Below are positions 19,309-28,828 of a stretch of 64,000 nucleotides of DNA, piece after piece; position 1 is the first letter of the stretch, and every line of letters begins with the position of its first letter. The DNA is from Streptomyces deccanensis (GTDB lineage: Bacteria > Actinomycetota > Actinomycetes > Streptomycetales > Streptomycetaceae), in contig NZ_CP092431.1 in NCBI RefSeq assembly GCF_022385335.1, positions 8,432,001 to 8,496,000 of the forward strand. Direction: 5' to 3'. The position numbers were made by a program, and so were the translations under genes. Below the pieces are notes generated by a model. The model was not told the DNA's origin, did no database searches, and worked only from the letters and a program-made list of their open reading frames with translations.

Positions 19309-20886
19309 ATGACCACCACCTCGGCCACCGCTCCGGAACCCGCCCTGTCGGTACGCCAGGTCCTCGCCCTGGACCGGGTCCTCGCCGGGGAGCCCGAGGT
19401 GGTGGCCGGGGCCGGTCAGCTCGACCGGCCCGTGCGCTGGGTGCACGTGGCCGAGGCGCCCGACGTGGGCGTGATGCTCAGCGGCGGCGAGATGGTCCTC
19501 ACCACCGGGGTCCTGCTCGCCGGCGACGAGGAGGCCCAGGCCGAGTACATCCGCTCGCTCTACCGGGCCGAGGCCGCCGCGGTCGTCCTCGGCCTCGGCC
19601 GGGCCTTCCCGACGCCGCCCGACGTGATGCGGCGGGCGGCCGAGCGGTGCGGACTGCCCATGGTGGTGCTGCACCGGCCGTCCCCCTTCGCCGAACTGAC
19701 CGAAGAGGTCCAGTCCCGGCTCGTGCGAAGGAAGTTCGCCGCCGTGAGCCTGTCCGAGGCCGTCCGCACCGCCCTGACCGGGCTCATCACCGCCGGTGCC
19801 CCGCTGCAACGGCTCCTCGACGAGATCGCCCACCACGCGGGCTGTCCGCTCGTCGTCACCAACCTCGCCCACCGCGTCCTCGCCACGGCGGGGGAGCGGT
19901 CCGCGGTCGACGACGTGCTGCGCGACTGGGAACGCATCTCCCGCCAGGCGGGCGGCACCCAGGGCGACGGCTGGGTCCGGGCCGAGCTGGGCGGACGCGG
20001 GGAGCGCTGGGGTCAGATCGTGCTGTGCGGCTACCGGGGCGACACCGCCACCGGACGGCTGCTCGCCGACCGGGCCGCCGAGGCGCTCGTCCTGCACCGC
20101 ATGCTCGGGGGCGCGGCGCACTCCTGGGAGGAGCAGTCCGCGCAGAGCCTCCTGACGGACCTCGTCTCCGGCGTCGTACCGGCCCGTCAACTGCTGCCGA
20201 GGGCGCGGGCGGCGGGGCTGCCCGTCAACCGCCGTACCTTCGTGCCGCTCGTCGTACGCGACGGTGACCCCGCCCAACTCGACCGTGTCCTGCGGATGTT
20301 GGGACTGCCGGGGCTGGTCGCCGAACTGGCGGAGGGGGCCACCGCCGTGCTTCTCAGCCTGGCCCGGGACCAGGACGCGACCGCGCTCACCGCGCACTTC
20401 GCGACCCGGCTGCGGTCCGAGTCGGGGGTGGGCCGGACGGTCGTGGCCGCCGCCGAGGCGCGGACCACGTGGGAGGACGTGCCGGGCGGACTGCGGGAGG
20501 CACGGCACGTGGCGGACGCCGTCGCCCAGTCCGCCACGACCGGTCTCGACCTCCCCGTCGTCGTACGCCTCCGCGACGTCCATCTACGGGGCCTGATCCG
20601 GCTGTTGCGCGACGATCCGCACGTCCAGGCCTTCGCCGAGCGGGAGTTGGACGGACTGCTGTGCGGCGACGGGCACGCCGAGCAGGATCTGCTGCCCGTC
20701 CTGCGGACCTATCTGGCGACCGGCCGCAACAAGTCGCACACCGCCCAGCTGCACCACGTCAGCAGGCCCGCGCTGTATCGGCGGCTGGAGGCCATAGAGG
20801 CCCGCCTCGGGGTGGACCTCGACGACTTCGAACAGGCCGCCTCCGTCCACATCGCCCTCCTCGCCCACGACGCGCAACAGGGCTGA
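19309..20886 (+). CDS. PucR-family transcriptional regulator
   Basis: A 525-residue regulator with an N-terminal PucR domain (about 15-145: V-R-Q-V-L-A-L-D-R-V-L-A-G-E-P-E, M-V-L-T-T-G), a central GGDEF-like region and a C-terminal CdaR/PucR helix-turn-helix (about 465-515: N-K-S-H-T-A-Q-L-H-H-V-S-R-P-A-L-Y-R-R-L). The family controls purine, allantoin and other nitrogen-source catabolism, usually as a ligand-responsive activator. It lies 31 nt after the aminotransferase gene and ahead of the second amidohydrolase. Paired direct repeats upstream of both amidohydrolase genes are candidate binding sites. Confidence 0.9.
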   Translation: MTTTSATAPEPALSVRQVLALDRVLAGEPEVVAGAGQLDRPVRWVHVAEAPDVGVMLSGGEMVLTTGVLLAGDEEAQAEYIRSLYRAEAAAVVLGLGRAFPTPPDVMRRAAERCGLPMVVLHRPSPFAELTEEVQSRLVRRKFAAVSLSEAVRTALTGLITAGAPLQRLLDEIAHHAGCPLVVTNLAHRVLATAGERSAVDDVLRDWERISRQAGGTQGDGWVRAELGGRGERWGQIVLCGYRGDTATGRLLADRAAEALVLHRMLGGAAHSWEEQSAQSLLTDLVSGVVPARQLLPRARAAGLPVNRRTFVPLVVRDGDPAQLDRVLRMLGLPGLVAELAEGATAVLLSLARDQDATALTAHFATRLRSESGVGRTVVAAAEARTTWEDVPGGLREARHVADAVAQSATTGLDLPVVVRLRDVHLRGLIRLLRDDPHVQAFAERELDGLLCGDGHAEQDLLPVLRTYLATGRNKSHTAQLHHVSRPALYRRLEAIEARLGVDLDDFEQAASVHIALLAHDAQQG

Positions 20887-20936
20887 AACATGCCGGGACC
20901 TGCGAAAACAGCGGTGAAACATGCGCCCACGAAGAG

Positions 20937-20979
20937 GTGACACGGTGGAACGGAGAACGCCCGCAGACGTGACACCGTG
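20937..20979. promoter_or_regulatory. paired repeat GTGACAC(G/C)GTG, 32 bp apart
   Basis: GTGACACGGTG (20937-20947) and GTGACACCGTG (20969-20979) are direct repeats three helical turns apart; their inner parts CACGGTG and CACCGTG also form an inverted pair. They lie about 65-105 nt before the second amidohydrolase start. A candidate operator for the adjacent PucR protein. The same GTGACAC core appears once near 17943, before the aminotransferase gene. Confidence 0.45.
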
Positions 20980-21041
20980 CAACTCAAACCCGATCTCCGG
21001 GCTTCCTACGCTCGCTGCACACCGAGTGACCGGAGGTCCCG

Positions 21042-21884
21042 ATGAGCAGAGTCATCCGCGCAGCCATCTTCCAGACGGCCTGGACCGGCGACAAGGAGTC
21101 GATGATCCAGGTCCACGAGCAGGCGGCCCGCGACGCCGCCGCGCAGGGTGCCCAGGTCATGTGCTTCCAGGAGCTGTTCTACGGGCCCTACTTCTGCCAG
21201 GTCCAGGACAAGGCGTTCTACGAGTACGCCGAAGCGATCCCCGACGGCCCCATCGTCAAGCGCTTCCAGGCACTCGCCAAGGAACTCGGCCTGGTCCTCG
21301 TGCTGCCGATGTACGAGGAGGAACAGCCGGGCGTCCTCTACAACACCGCCGCCGTGATCGACGCGGACGGCAAGTACCTCGGCAAGTACCGCAAGCACCA
21401 CATCCCCCAAGTCCCGGGATTCTGGGAGAAGTTCTACTTCCGTCCCGGCAACGCGGGCTGGCCCGTCTTCGACACCGCCGTGGGGCGGATCGGCGTCTAC
21501 ATCTGCTACGACCGGCACTTCCCGGAGGGCTGGCGGGCGCTGGGCCTCGGCGGCGCCGAGATCGTCTTCAACCCCTCCGCCACCTCGCGCGGCCTGTCCC
21601 GCTACCTCTGGCAGCTGGAGCAGCCGGCGTCGGCCGTCGCCAACGAGTACTTCATCGGCGCCATCAACCGGGTCGGCGTCGAGGAACTCGGCGACAACGA
21701 CTTCTACGGCACCTCCTACTTCGTGGACCCCGAGGCCCAGTTCGTCGGCGAGGTGGCCAGCGACAAGGAGACCGAACTCGTCGTCCGCGACCTGGACCTG
21801 GCCAAGCTCCGCGAGGTCCGCGACCGCTGGCAGTTCTTCCGCGACCGCCGCCCGGACGCGTACGGCCCTCTGACGGCGCCGTAG
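21042..21884 (+). CDS. nitrilase-superfamily amidohydrolase, beta-ureidopropionase type (copy 2)
   Basis: A 280-residue paralogue of the enzyme at 17056, collinear throughout without gaps, with Glu44, Lys118 and Cys155 conserved, as is the block H-H-I-P-Q-V-x-G-F-W-E-K. Differences cluster in the first 100 residues (for example E-L-F-Y-G-P against E-V-F-N-A-P just after the catalytic Glu), which could alter substrate size. The start has GGAGG upstream. The dihydropyrimidinase gene follows after a palindromic repeat. Probably acts on N-carbamoyl-beta-amino acids, with a different preference from copy 1; this is inference. Confidence 0.88.
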   Translation: MSRVIRAAIFQTAWTGDKESMIQVHEQAARDAAAQGAQVMCFQELFYGPYFCQVQDKAFYEYAEAIPDGPIVKRFQALAKELGLVLVLPMYEEEQPGVLYNTAAVIDADGKYLGKYRKHHIPQVPGFWEKFYFRPGNAGWPVFDTAVGRIGVYICYDRHFPEGWRALGLGGAEIVFNPSATSRGLSRYLWQLEQPASAVANEYFIGAINRVGVEELGDNDFYGTSYFVDPEAQFVGEVASDKETELVVRDLDLAKLREVRDRWQFFRDRRPDAYGPLTAP

Positions 21885-21894
21885 CAACGCTAGA

Positions 21895-21995
21895 CCCGCG
21901 CCCCCGAGGGCCCCGCAGGGGCCTTCAAGGGGCGCGGGGCAGCGCCTGATATGCGGCTCCGCCGCGTGGGCGCGACCAGCCACGAACGACCGGCA
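21895..21995. repeat. composite palindromic intergenic repeat
   Basis: This stretch holds a diverged copy of the palindromic element (CGCGCCCCCGAGG side, hairpin GGCCCC-gca-GGGGCC at 21909-21923, then GGGGCGCGGGG) followed by a second repeat motif containing GCGGCTCCGCCGC and GGGCGCGACCAGCCACGA, a string I associate with Streptomyces intergenic repeats. It separates the second amidohydrolase from the dihydropyrimidinase and may attenuate read-through. Confidence 0.6.
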
Positions 21996-22026
21996 CTGTC
22001 CCGACAACCGAACGGAGCGTGACCGA

Positions 22027-23430
22027 ATGAGCGGCCGTACAGTCATCCGCGGCGGTCTCGTCATCACAGCCTCGGATGAGATCCACGCCGATGTCCTGAT
22101 CGAGGACGGCCGCGTCGTCGCCCTCGCCGCCAGCGGCACCCCCACCGCCGACGCCTGGACAGCGGACCGCACCCTCGACGCCACCGGCAAGTACGTCATC
22201 CCGGGCGGCGTGGACGCCCACACCCACATGGAACTCCCCTTCGGCGGCACCTTCGCCTCCGACACCTTCGAGACCGGGACCCGCGCCGCCGCCTGGGGCG
22301 GCACGACCACGATCGTCGACTTCGCCGTGCAGAGCGTCGGCCACACCCTGCGCGAGGGCCTCGACGCCTGGCACGCCAAGGCGGAGGGCAACTGCGCGAT
22401 CGACTACGGCTTCCACATGATCGTCTCCGACGTGAACCAGGACACGCTCAAGGAGATGGACCTGCTGGTGCAGGAGGGCGTCACCTCCTTCAAGCAGTTC
22501 ATGGCGTACCCGGGCGTCTTCTACAGCGACGACGGCCAGATCCTGCGCGCCATGCAGCGCTCCGCCGAGAACGGCGGCCTGATCATGATGCACGCGGAGA
22601 ACGGCATCGCGATCGACGTCCTCGTCGAACAGGCCCTGGCCCGCGGCGAGACCGACCCCCGCTACCACGGCGAGGTCCGCAAGGCCCTGCTCGAAGCCGA
22701 GGCCACCCACCGCGCCATCAAGCTCGCCCAGGTCGCCGGCGCCCCCCTGTACGTCGTGCACGTCTCGGCCATGGAGGCAGTGGCCGAGCTGGCACGCGCG
22801 CGTGACGAGGGGCTCCCGGTCTTCGGCGAGACGTGCCCGCAGTATCTGTTCCTCTCCACGGACAACCTCGCCGAGCCGGACTTCGAGGGCTCCAAGTACG
22901 TGTGCAGCACCCCCCTGCGGCCGCGCGAGCACCAGGCCAAGCTGTGGCAGGGGCTGCGCACCAACGACCTCCAGGTGGTCTCCACCGACCACTGCCCCTT
23001 CTGCTTCGTCGGCCAGAAGGAACTGGGCCGAGGCGACTTCTCCAAGATCCCCAACGGTCTCCCCGGAGTGGAGAACCGGATGGACCTCCTCCACCAGGCG
23101 GTCGTCGACGGGCACATCTCCCGCCGCCGCTGGATCGAGATCGCCTGCGCGACCCCGGCCCGCATGTTCGGCATGTACCCGAAGAAGGGCACGATCGCGC
23201 CGGGCGCGGACGCCGACATCGTGATCTACGACCCGCACGCCGAGCAGGTCATGTCCGTGGAGACGCACCACATGAACGTCGACTACTCGGCGTACGAGGG
23301 CAAGCGCACCACCGGCCGGGTCGAGACGGTCCTCTCGCGCGGCGTCCCCGTCATCACCGAGCGGGAGTACACCGGGCACGCGGGGCACGGTGTCTACACC
23401 CCCCGCTCCACCTGTCAGTACCTCAACTAG
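22027..23430 (+). CDS. hydA: dihydropyrimidinase (D-hydantoinase)
   Basis: A 467-residue cyclic amidohydrolase that opens 5,6-dihydrouracil/dihydrothymine (and hydantoins) to N-carbamoyl-beta-amino acids. Metal ligands: G-G-V-D-A-H-T-H (two His), the lysine to be carboxylated in V-T-S-F-K-Q-F-M-A-Y, H in M-M-H-A-E and V-V-H-V-S, and D in S-T-D-H-C-P-F. Length and motifs are normal. The product feeds the two flanking amidohydrolases. The LLM oxidoreductase gene follows 11 nt later, so the two are co-transcribed. ATG start with CGGAG about 9 nt upstream. Confidence 0.93.
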   Translation: MSGRTVIRGGLVITASDEIHADVLIEDGRVVALAASGTPTADAWTADRTLDATGKYVIPGGVDAHTHMELPFGGTFASDTFETGTRAAAWGGTTTIVDFAVQSVGHTLREGLDAWHAKAEGNCAIDYGFHMIVSDVNQDTLKEMDLLVQEGVTSFKQFMAYPGVFYSDDGQILRAMQRSAENGGLIMMHAENGIAIDVLVEQALARGETDPRYHGEVRKALLEAEATHRAIKLAQVAGAPLYVVHVSAMEAVAELARARDEGLPVFGETCPQYLFLSTDNLAEPDFEGSKYVCSTPLRPREHQAKLWQGLRTNDLQVVSTDHCPFCFVGQKELGRGDFSKIPNGLPGVENRMDLLHQAVVDGHISRRRWIEIACATPARMFGMYPKKGTIAPGADADIVIYDPHAEQVMSVETHHMNVDYSAYEGKRTTGRVETVLSRGVPVITEREYTGHAGHGVYTPRSTCQYLN

Positions 23431-23441
23431 GAGCGGAGCAC

Positions 23442-24461
23442 ATGGACTTCGGACTCGTCCTGCAGACCGACCCCCCGGCCTCGCGCGTCGTCGAGCTGAT
23501 GAAGCGCGCCGAGGACAACGGCTTCACGTACGGCTGGACCTTCGACTCCGCCGTCCTCTGGCAGGAGCCGTTCGTCATCTACAGCCAGATCCTGTCCAGC
23601 ACGACGAAACTGACGGTCGGCCCCATGGTCACCAACCCGGGCACCCGCACCTGGGAGGTCACCGCCTCGACCTTCGCCACGCTCAACGACATGTTCGGCA
23701 ACCGCACGGTCTGCGGCATCGGCCGCGGCGACTCGGCGATGCGGGTCGCGGGCCGCAAGCCCAACACGCTGGCCCGGATCAGCGAGGCGATGAAGGTCAT
23801 CCGCGCCCTGGGCAGCGGGGGAGAGGCCGACCTCGGCGGCACGGTGATCCGGTTCCCCTGGATCAAGGAGGGCGCCGAACTCCCGGTCTGGATGGCCGCG
23901 TACGGCCCCAAGGCCCTGAAGATGACCGGTGAGGAGGCCGACGGCTTCATCCTCCAGCTCTCCGACCTCTACCTCACCGAGTACATGGTCAAGGCGGTCA
24001 AGGACGCGGCCGTGGCCGCCGGGCGCGATCCGTCCGAGGTGAAGATCTGCGTGGCCGCCCCCGCGTACGTCACCGAGGACGACTCGCCCGAGGCGCTGGC
24101 GCACGCGCGGGAGCAGTGCCGCTGGTTCGGCGGGATGGTCGGCAACCATGTCGCCGACCTGGTGTCCAAGTACGGCGAGCACTCCGCGGCCGTACCGGAG
24201 GAGCTGACGGACTACATCAAGGCGCGTGAGGGGTACGACTACTCCCACCACGGGCGCGCCGACAACCCCGACACCCAGTTCGTGCCCGACGAGATCGTGG
24301 ACCGCTTCTGTGTCATCGGCACCCCCGCCATGCACATCGAGAAGCTGAACGCGCTGCGGGCGCTCGGCGTGGACCAGTTCGCCGTCTACGACATGCACGA
24401 CGCCCAGGAGAGGGTGATCGACGTGTACGGCTCGACGGTCATCCCGGCGGTCAACGGCTAG
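23442..24461 (+). CDS. LLM-class F420-dependent oxidoreductase, TIGR03842-like
   Basis: A 339-residue luciferase-like TIM-barrel protein (M-D-F-G-L-V-L-Q-T-D, then T-F-D-S-A-V-L-W-Q-E, the G-x-G-x-G-D-S-A-M-R stretch and the W-M-A-A-Y-G-P-K segment). Such enzymes use F420 or FMN. From memory the TIGR03842 group occurs beside dihydropyrimidinases, as here. It is 11 nt from hydA with a strong GGAG site overlapping the hydA stop. The reaction is not established. No dihydropyrimidine dehydrogenase is present in the cluster, so reduction of a pyrimidine by F420H2 is one possibility; oxidation of a pathway intermediate is another. Confidence 0.85.
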   Translation: MDFGLVLQTDPPASRVVELMKRAEDNGFTYGWTFDSAVLWQEPFVIYSQILSSTTKLTVGPMVTNPGTRTWEVTASTFATLNDMFGNRTVCGIGRGDSAMRVAGRKPNTLARISEAMKVIRALGSGGEADLGGTVIRFPWIKEGAELPVWMAAYGPKALKMTGEEADGFILQLSDLYLTEYMVKAVKDAAVAAGRDPSEVKICVAAPAYVTEDDSPEALAHAREQCRWFGGMVGNHVADLVSKYGEHSAAVPEELTDYIKAREGYDYSHHGRADNPDTQFVPDEIVDRFCVIGTPAMHIEKLNALRALGVDQFAVYDMHDAQERVIDVYGSTVIPAVNG

Positions 24462-24525
24462 ACCGGAATCCACCGCTCCGATCCACTCCTCCACCCTCCC
24501 TCCCCGACCCCCCACACCTTGTCTC

Positions 24526-24553
24526 CTGCCCTTCCGCCGTCCCGGAAGGGCAG
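24526..24553 (+). terminator. hairpin terminator after the hydA-LLM unit
   Basis: CTGCCCTTCCG (24526-24536) and CGGAAGGGCAG (24543-24553) are perfect 11-bp complements around a 6-nt loop, 64 nt after the LLM stop. Only a weak pyrimidine-rich tail follows. It separates hydA/LLM from the permease gene, which begins at 24612. Confidence 0.7.
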
Positions 24554-24611
24554 GGCCCAAGGCCTCCGCACGGCCTTTCTTCCCGTCCCGCCTCCCCTGA
24601 TTGGCCTGCCC

Positions 24612-26189
<1,578 letters not shown>

Positions 26190-26269
26190 CCCGACCCGGC
26201 AGTGATCTGCCCGGCCGATAATCTCTCCCGGCCGTGACCGGAGCGGCGGTGGCCTTGCTGGAGGACGTC

Positions 26270-26941
26270 CTACGCGGAGTCCTCCAGTACGGCCGCCGCC
26301 TCCTTCGCGGCCTTGATGGCGCCCTTGTTGATCTCGTCCGTGCCGGGCGCCTTCTGCGACTCGAAGTCGCTGCCGTTGTAGGTGACGACCACCAAAGCGT
26401 TGGACAGCCGGACGTACACCACACCCTCACGGGTCTGCTGCTTGTCCTCGGTGGTGAGGTTCACCACCGAGTAGGCCTCGTCGCCGAGACCGGGCACGGC
26501 GCCGCCGCCGCTCTTCTCCGTGGTGCGCGTCCTGTAGGCGCTTTCGGCCTTCTCGTCCGATTGCTGAATCTCGTACGAGATGTCCAGCCAGCGGTAGTCG
26601 AAGCCCTTGAGCGCGTTCCACGAACACGTGCGGCGCACGGACTCGTTGGTCGACGCGATCTCCTTGCCGGCCGTCTTCGCCCCAGGGACAAGCGATTTGA
26701 CCGTTTTCTCCGTGACGCCGGAGCAGGGAGAGGGCGCCTTCTCGTACGTCTTGGTCACCGTCGCCGTGGACGGCGCGGACTCGTCGGTCGAGACGGGCCC
26801 CGACGCGGTTTCCTGCGCGGAGTCCTCCTTGGCCGGGCTCGACGACAGCGGACCGGACGACATCGCCCAGCCGGCGGTGGCGAGTACGACGACCGGCATC
26901 AGTCGCGCGGTGAGGGCGAGCGGCAGAGGGAGATCACGCAC
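26270..26941 (-). CDS. putative exported/membrane-anchored protein, DUF3558-like
   Basis: A 223-residue protein. A hydrophobic N-terminus (V-R-D-L-P-L-P-L-A-L-T-A-R-L-M-P-V-V-V) serves as signal or anchor, followed by a Ser/Thr/Pro-rich linker (about 35-65) and a compact domain with two widely spaced cysteines (S-P-C-S-G-V and R-T-C-S-W), usual in DUF3558-type actinobacterial proteins. There is no lipobox. The GTG at 26941 is chosen because GAGAAG lies 6 nt upstream and the signal begins there. Divergent from a lipoprotein gene; convergent with the permease. No function can be given. Confidence 0.65.
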   Translation of the reverse strand: MRDLPLPLALTARLMPVVVLATAGWAMSSGPLSSSPAKEDSAQETASGPVSTDESAPSTATVTKTYEKAPSPCSGVTEKTVKSLVPGAKTAGKEIASTNESVRRTCSWNALKGFDYRWLDISYEIQQSDEKAESAYRTRTTEKSGGGAVPGLGDEAYSVVNLTTEDKQQTREGVVYVRLSNALVVVTYNGSDFESQKAPGTDEINKGAIKAAKEAAAVLEDSA

Positions 26942-27067
26942 AGCGCACTTCTCGGGGTCGAGGCGGCGGTACCGCCGGTCGGTGGGGTACGCAAGTGTCA
27001 CACGACTGTCTGTGGGACGAAAGTGCGAACTCGCTCCGTGCATAACCGGTGACTGGGTCCCGCGGGC

Positions 27068-27126
27068 GGAGTCACGGCGTCCCGTACGCGTGGAATCACG
27101 GCGTCCCACGCGGAGTCACGGCTTCC
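27068..27126. promoter_or_regulatory. three direct repeats GGARTCACGGCKTCC
   Basis: Copies lie at 27068-27083, 27092-27107 and 27112-27126 (spacing 24 and 20 bp), ending 27 nt before the lipoprotein start at 27154. The cores are nearly identical and the flanks differ, consistent with an operator array in the divergent promoter region of the two envelope-protein genes. Confidence 0.5.
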
Positions 27127-27153
27127 GCGTGCCGTCCGTGTCAGGATCGGCCC

Positions 27154-27849
27154 ATGATCCCGATACGCGGCCGAACGGCCTCCCGCGCCCTGCTGGTCAC
27201 GGCGCTGACCCTGGCCGTCGCCGGCTGCGGACTCTCCGGGGAACTCGACCGCGAGCTCGACCCGGACCGTGCCGGGCCCTCCGCCGCGGCCTCGTCGGCG
27301 GAGACGGAAGCCCCCGGAGAGCTGGAGCTCCCGGTGCCCTCCGAAGCGGTGGAGGCGGAGTTGGGAGCGGATACGAGGGCTGTCCCCCCGCCCGACCCGA
27401 CAGCCGCCTGCCCGACCTCCGGTGTGCGCATGCTGCCCGGCCTCGTGGACGCGGCGATGGGCCTGCGGGTGGTGGGCGTGACCCTCACCAACTGCGGCGA
27501 GAAGCCGTACACCGTCAAGGGGTACCCCTTCATCCAGTTGCTCGACGCGGACGGCGAGGCTCACGACGACGTACGCGTCCTGGAGGGAGCCCGGCACATC
27601 ACCACCGCCGTGCCCGACTTCGGACCGCACCGCGTCACCCTGAAACCCGGCGAGTCCGCCGAGACCACCCTGGTCTGGCGCAACACGGTCACCGAGGTGG
27701 CCGTGCCCGCCGTCAACGCCCCCGCCCTGCGCATCGCCCCGCTCCCCGGCCGCCCCGCCGAAGTCCTCACCCTCGAAGGCGGCCTCGACCTCGGCAACAC
27801 GGGCCGCCTCGGCACGACCGCGTGGACGCAGCTCGCCCCGGACTTCTGA
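27154..27849 (+). CDS. lipoprotein with DUF4232-like domain
   Basis: A 231-residue predicted lipoprotein: signal peptide with lipobox L-A-V-A-G-C (Cys25), an acidic Ser/Ala linker (about 26-80), and a beta-rich C-terminal domain. The C-terminal pattern (C-P-T-S-G-V-R, G-L-R-V-V-G-V-T-L-T-N-C-G, P-Y-T-V-K-G-Y-P, the R-V-T-L-K-P-G-E stretch) is typical of the DUF4232 family of actinobacterial exported proteins. It would be attached to the outer face of the membrane. The ATG at 27154 has AGGA 8 nt upstream. Function unknown. Confidence 0.78.
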   Translation: MIPIRGRTASRALLVTALTLAVAGCGLSGELDRELDPDRAGPSAAASSAETEAPGELELPVPSEAVEAELGADTRAVPPPDPTAACPTSGVRMLPGLVDAAMGLRVVGVTLTNCGEKPYTVKGYPFIQLLDADGEAHDDVRVLEGARHITTAVPDFGPHRVTLKPGESAETTLVWRNTVTEVAVPAVNAPALRIAPLPGRPAEVLTLEGGLDLGNTGRLGTTAWTQLAPDF

Positions 27850-27906
27850 CGTGTCCGGGTCCTTAACCGGTTGCGGGTCCGCAGAGGTGATCAGCACCCT
27901 GGTGCC

Positions 27907-28764
27907 ATGAGCCGGTCACCGTACGACACCGAGTCCCAACTCCCTTCCCTGCCCGAGGAGATACTCGCCTACTACGAGCGCGGAGGGGAGCTCACCCGCC
28001 TCAGACAGGGCGCCGGTCGGCTGGAGTTCTGGCGCACCCAGGACCTCCTGCGCCGGCTGCTGCCGGGGGCTCCCGCGCGCGTGCTCGACGTCGGTGGCGG
28101 CACGGGGATCCACGCCGAGTGGCTGGCCGAGGACGGGTACGAGGTCGAGGTCGTCGATCCCGTGCCGCTGCACGTGGAGCGGTCCGGGCGGCTTCCCGGA
28201 GTCACCGCCCGCCTCGGGGACGCCCGCGCGCTGCCCGTCGAGGACGCCGGGTACGACGTCGTCCTGTTCCTCGGGCCGCTCTACCACCTTCCCGAACTCC
28301 CCGACCGGGTACGGGCGTTGGCCGAGGCCCGACGGGCGGTTCGGCCGGGCGGGGTGGTGGTCGCGGCCACCATCAACCGTTTCGCGGGGCTCAACGACAC
28401 CCTCATGCAGGGGAACTACTTCATCCCGGAGCGCCGCGAGCGCACCGACGCCGTGTCGGGCCACGGCAGGCACCGGTACTCGTCGGCCGATCCGCACTTC
28501 ACCACCGCCTACTTCGCCGATCCCGCCGACGTGCCGGGCGAGTTCGCCGAGGCCGGGCTCGTACCCGAGGGGCAGTACGGCGTCGAGGGCGTCGCCTGGC
28601 TGATGGGCGGGATCGAGGAGTGGCTGGACGACCTGGAGCGCCGGGAGGCCGTGCTGGCGGCGACCCGTCGTATCGAGTCGGAGCCGACGCTGCTGGGGGC
28701 GAGCGGACATGTGCTGACGGTGGGGCGGAGGCCGGGAGAAGACCTGGAGGGCGGCCTCGGCTGA
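27907..28764 (+). CDS. class I SAM-dependent methyltransferase
   Basis: A 285-residue Rossmann-fold methyltransferase. The SAM motif I is V-L-D-V-G-G-G-T-G-I-H (about residues 61-71), followed by V-V-D-P-V-P (motif II acidic residue) and the Y-D-V-V-L-F-L-G-P-L-Y-H-L motif IV region. The acceptor is not evident; the sequence resembles small-molecule or ubiquinone-type methyltransferases of unknown specificity. It lies between the lipoprotein and a gamma-glutamyltransferase gene on the same strand, with no clear functional link. Confidence 0.85.
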   Translation: MSRSPYDTESQLPSLPEEILAYYERGGELTRLRQGAGRLEFWRTQDLLRRLLPGAPARVLDVGGGTGIHAEWLAEDGYEVEVVDPVPLHVERSGRLPGVTARLGDARALPVEDAGYDVVLFLGPLYHLPELPDRVRALAEARRAVRPGGVVVAATINRFAGLNDTLMQGNYFIPERRERTDAVSGHGRHRYSSADPHFTTAYFADPADVPGEFAEAGLVPEGQYGVEGVAWLMGGIEEWLDDLERREAVLAATRRIESEPTLLGASGHVLTVGRRPGEDLEGGLG

Positions 28765-28828
28765 GACGCGGTGCGTCGCCCGCTGCGTACGATCACCGAA
28801 CGCCCGTCGCGCAGTGAGGAGTCCGCCC

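Noticed and set aside
23442..24461. Calling the LLM protein RutA (pyrimidine oxygenase)
   Set aside because: RutA belongs to a different gene cluster (rutABCDEFG), none of which is present, while dihydropyrimidinase and ureidopropionase-type genes of the reductive route are. The motifs fit the F420-dependent group better.
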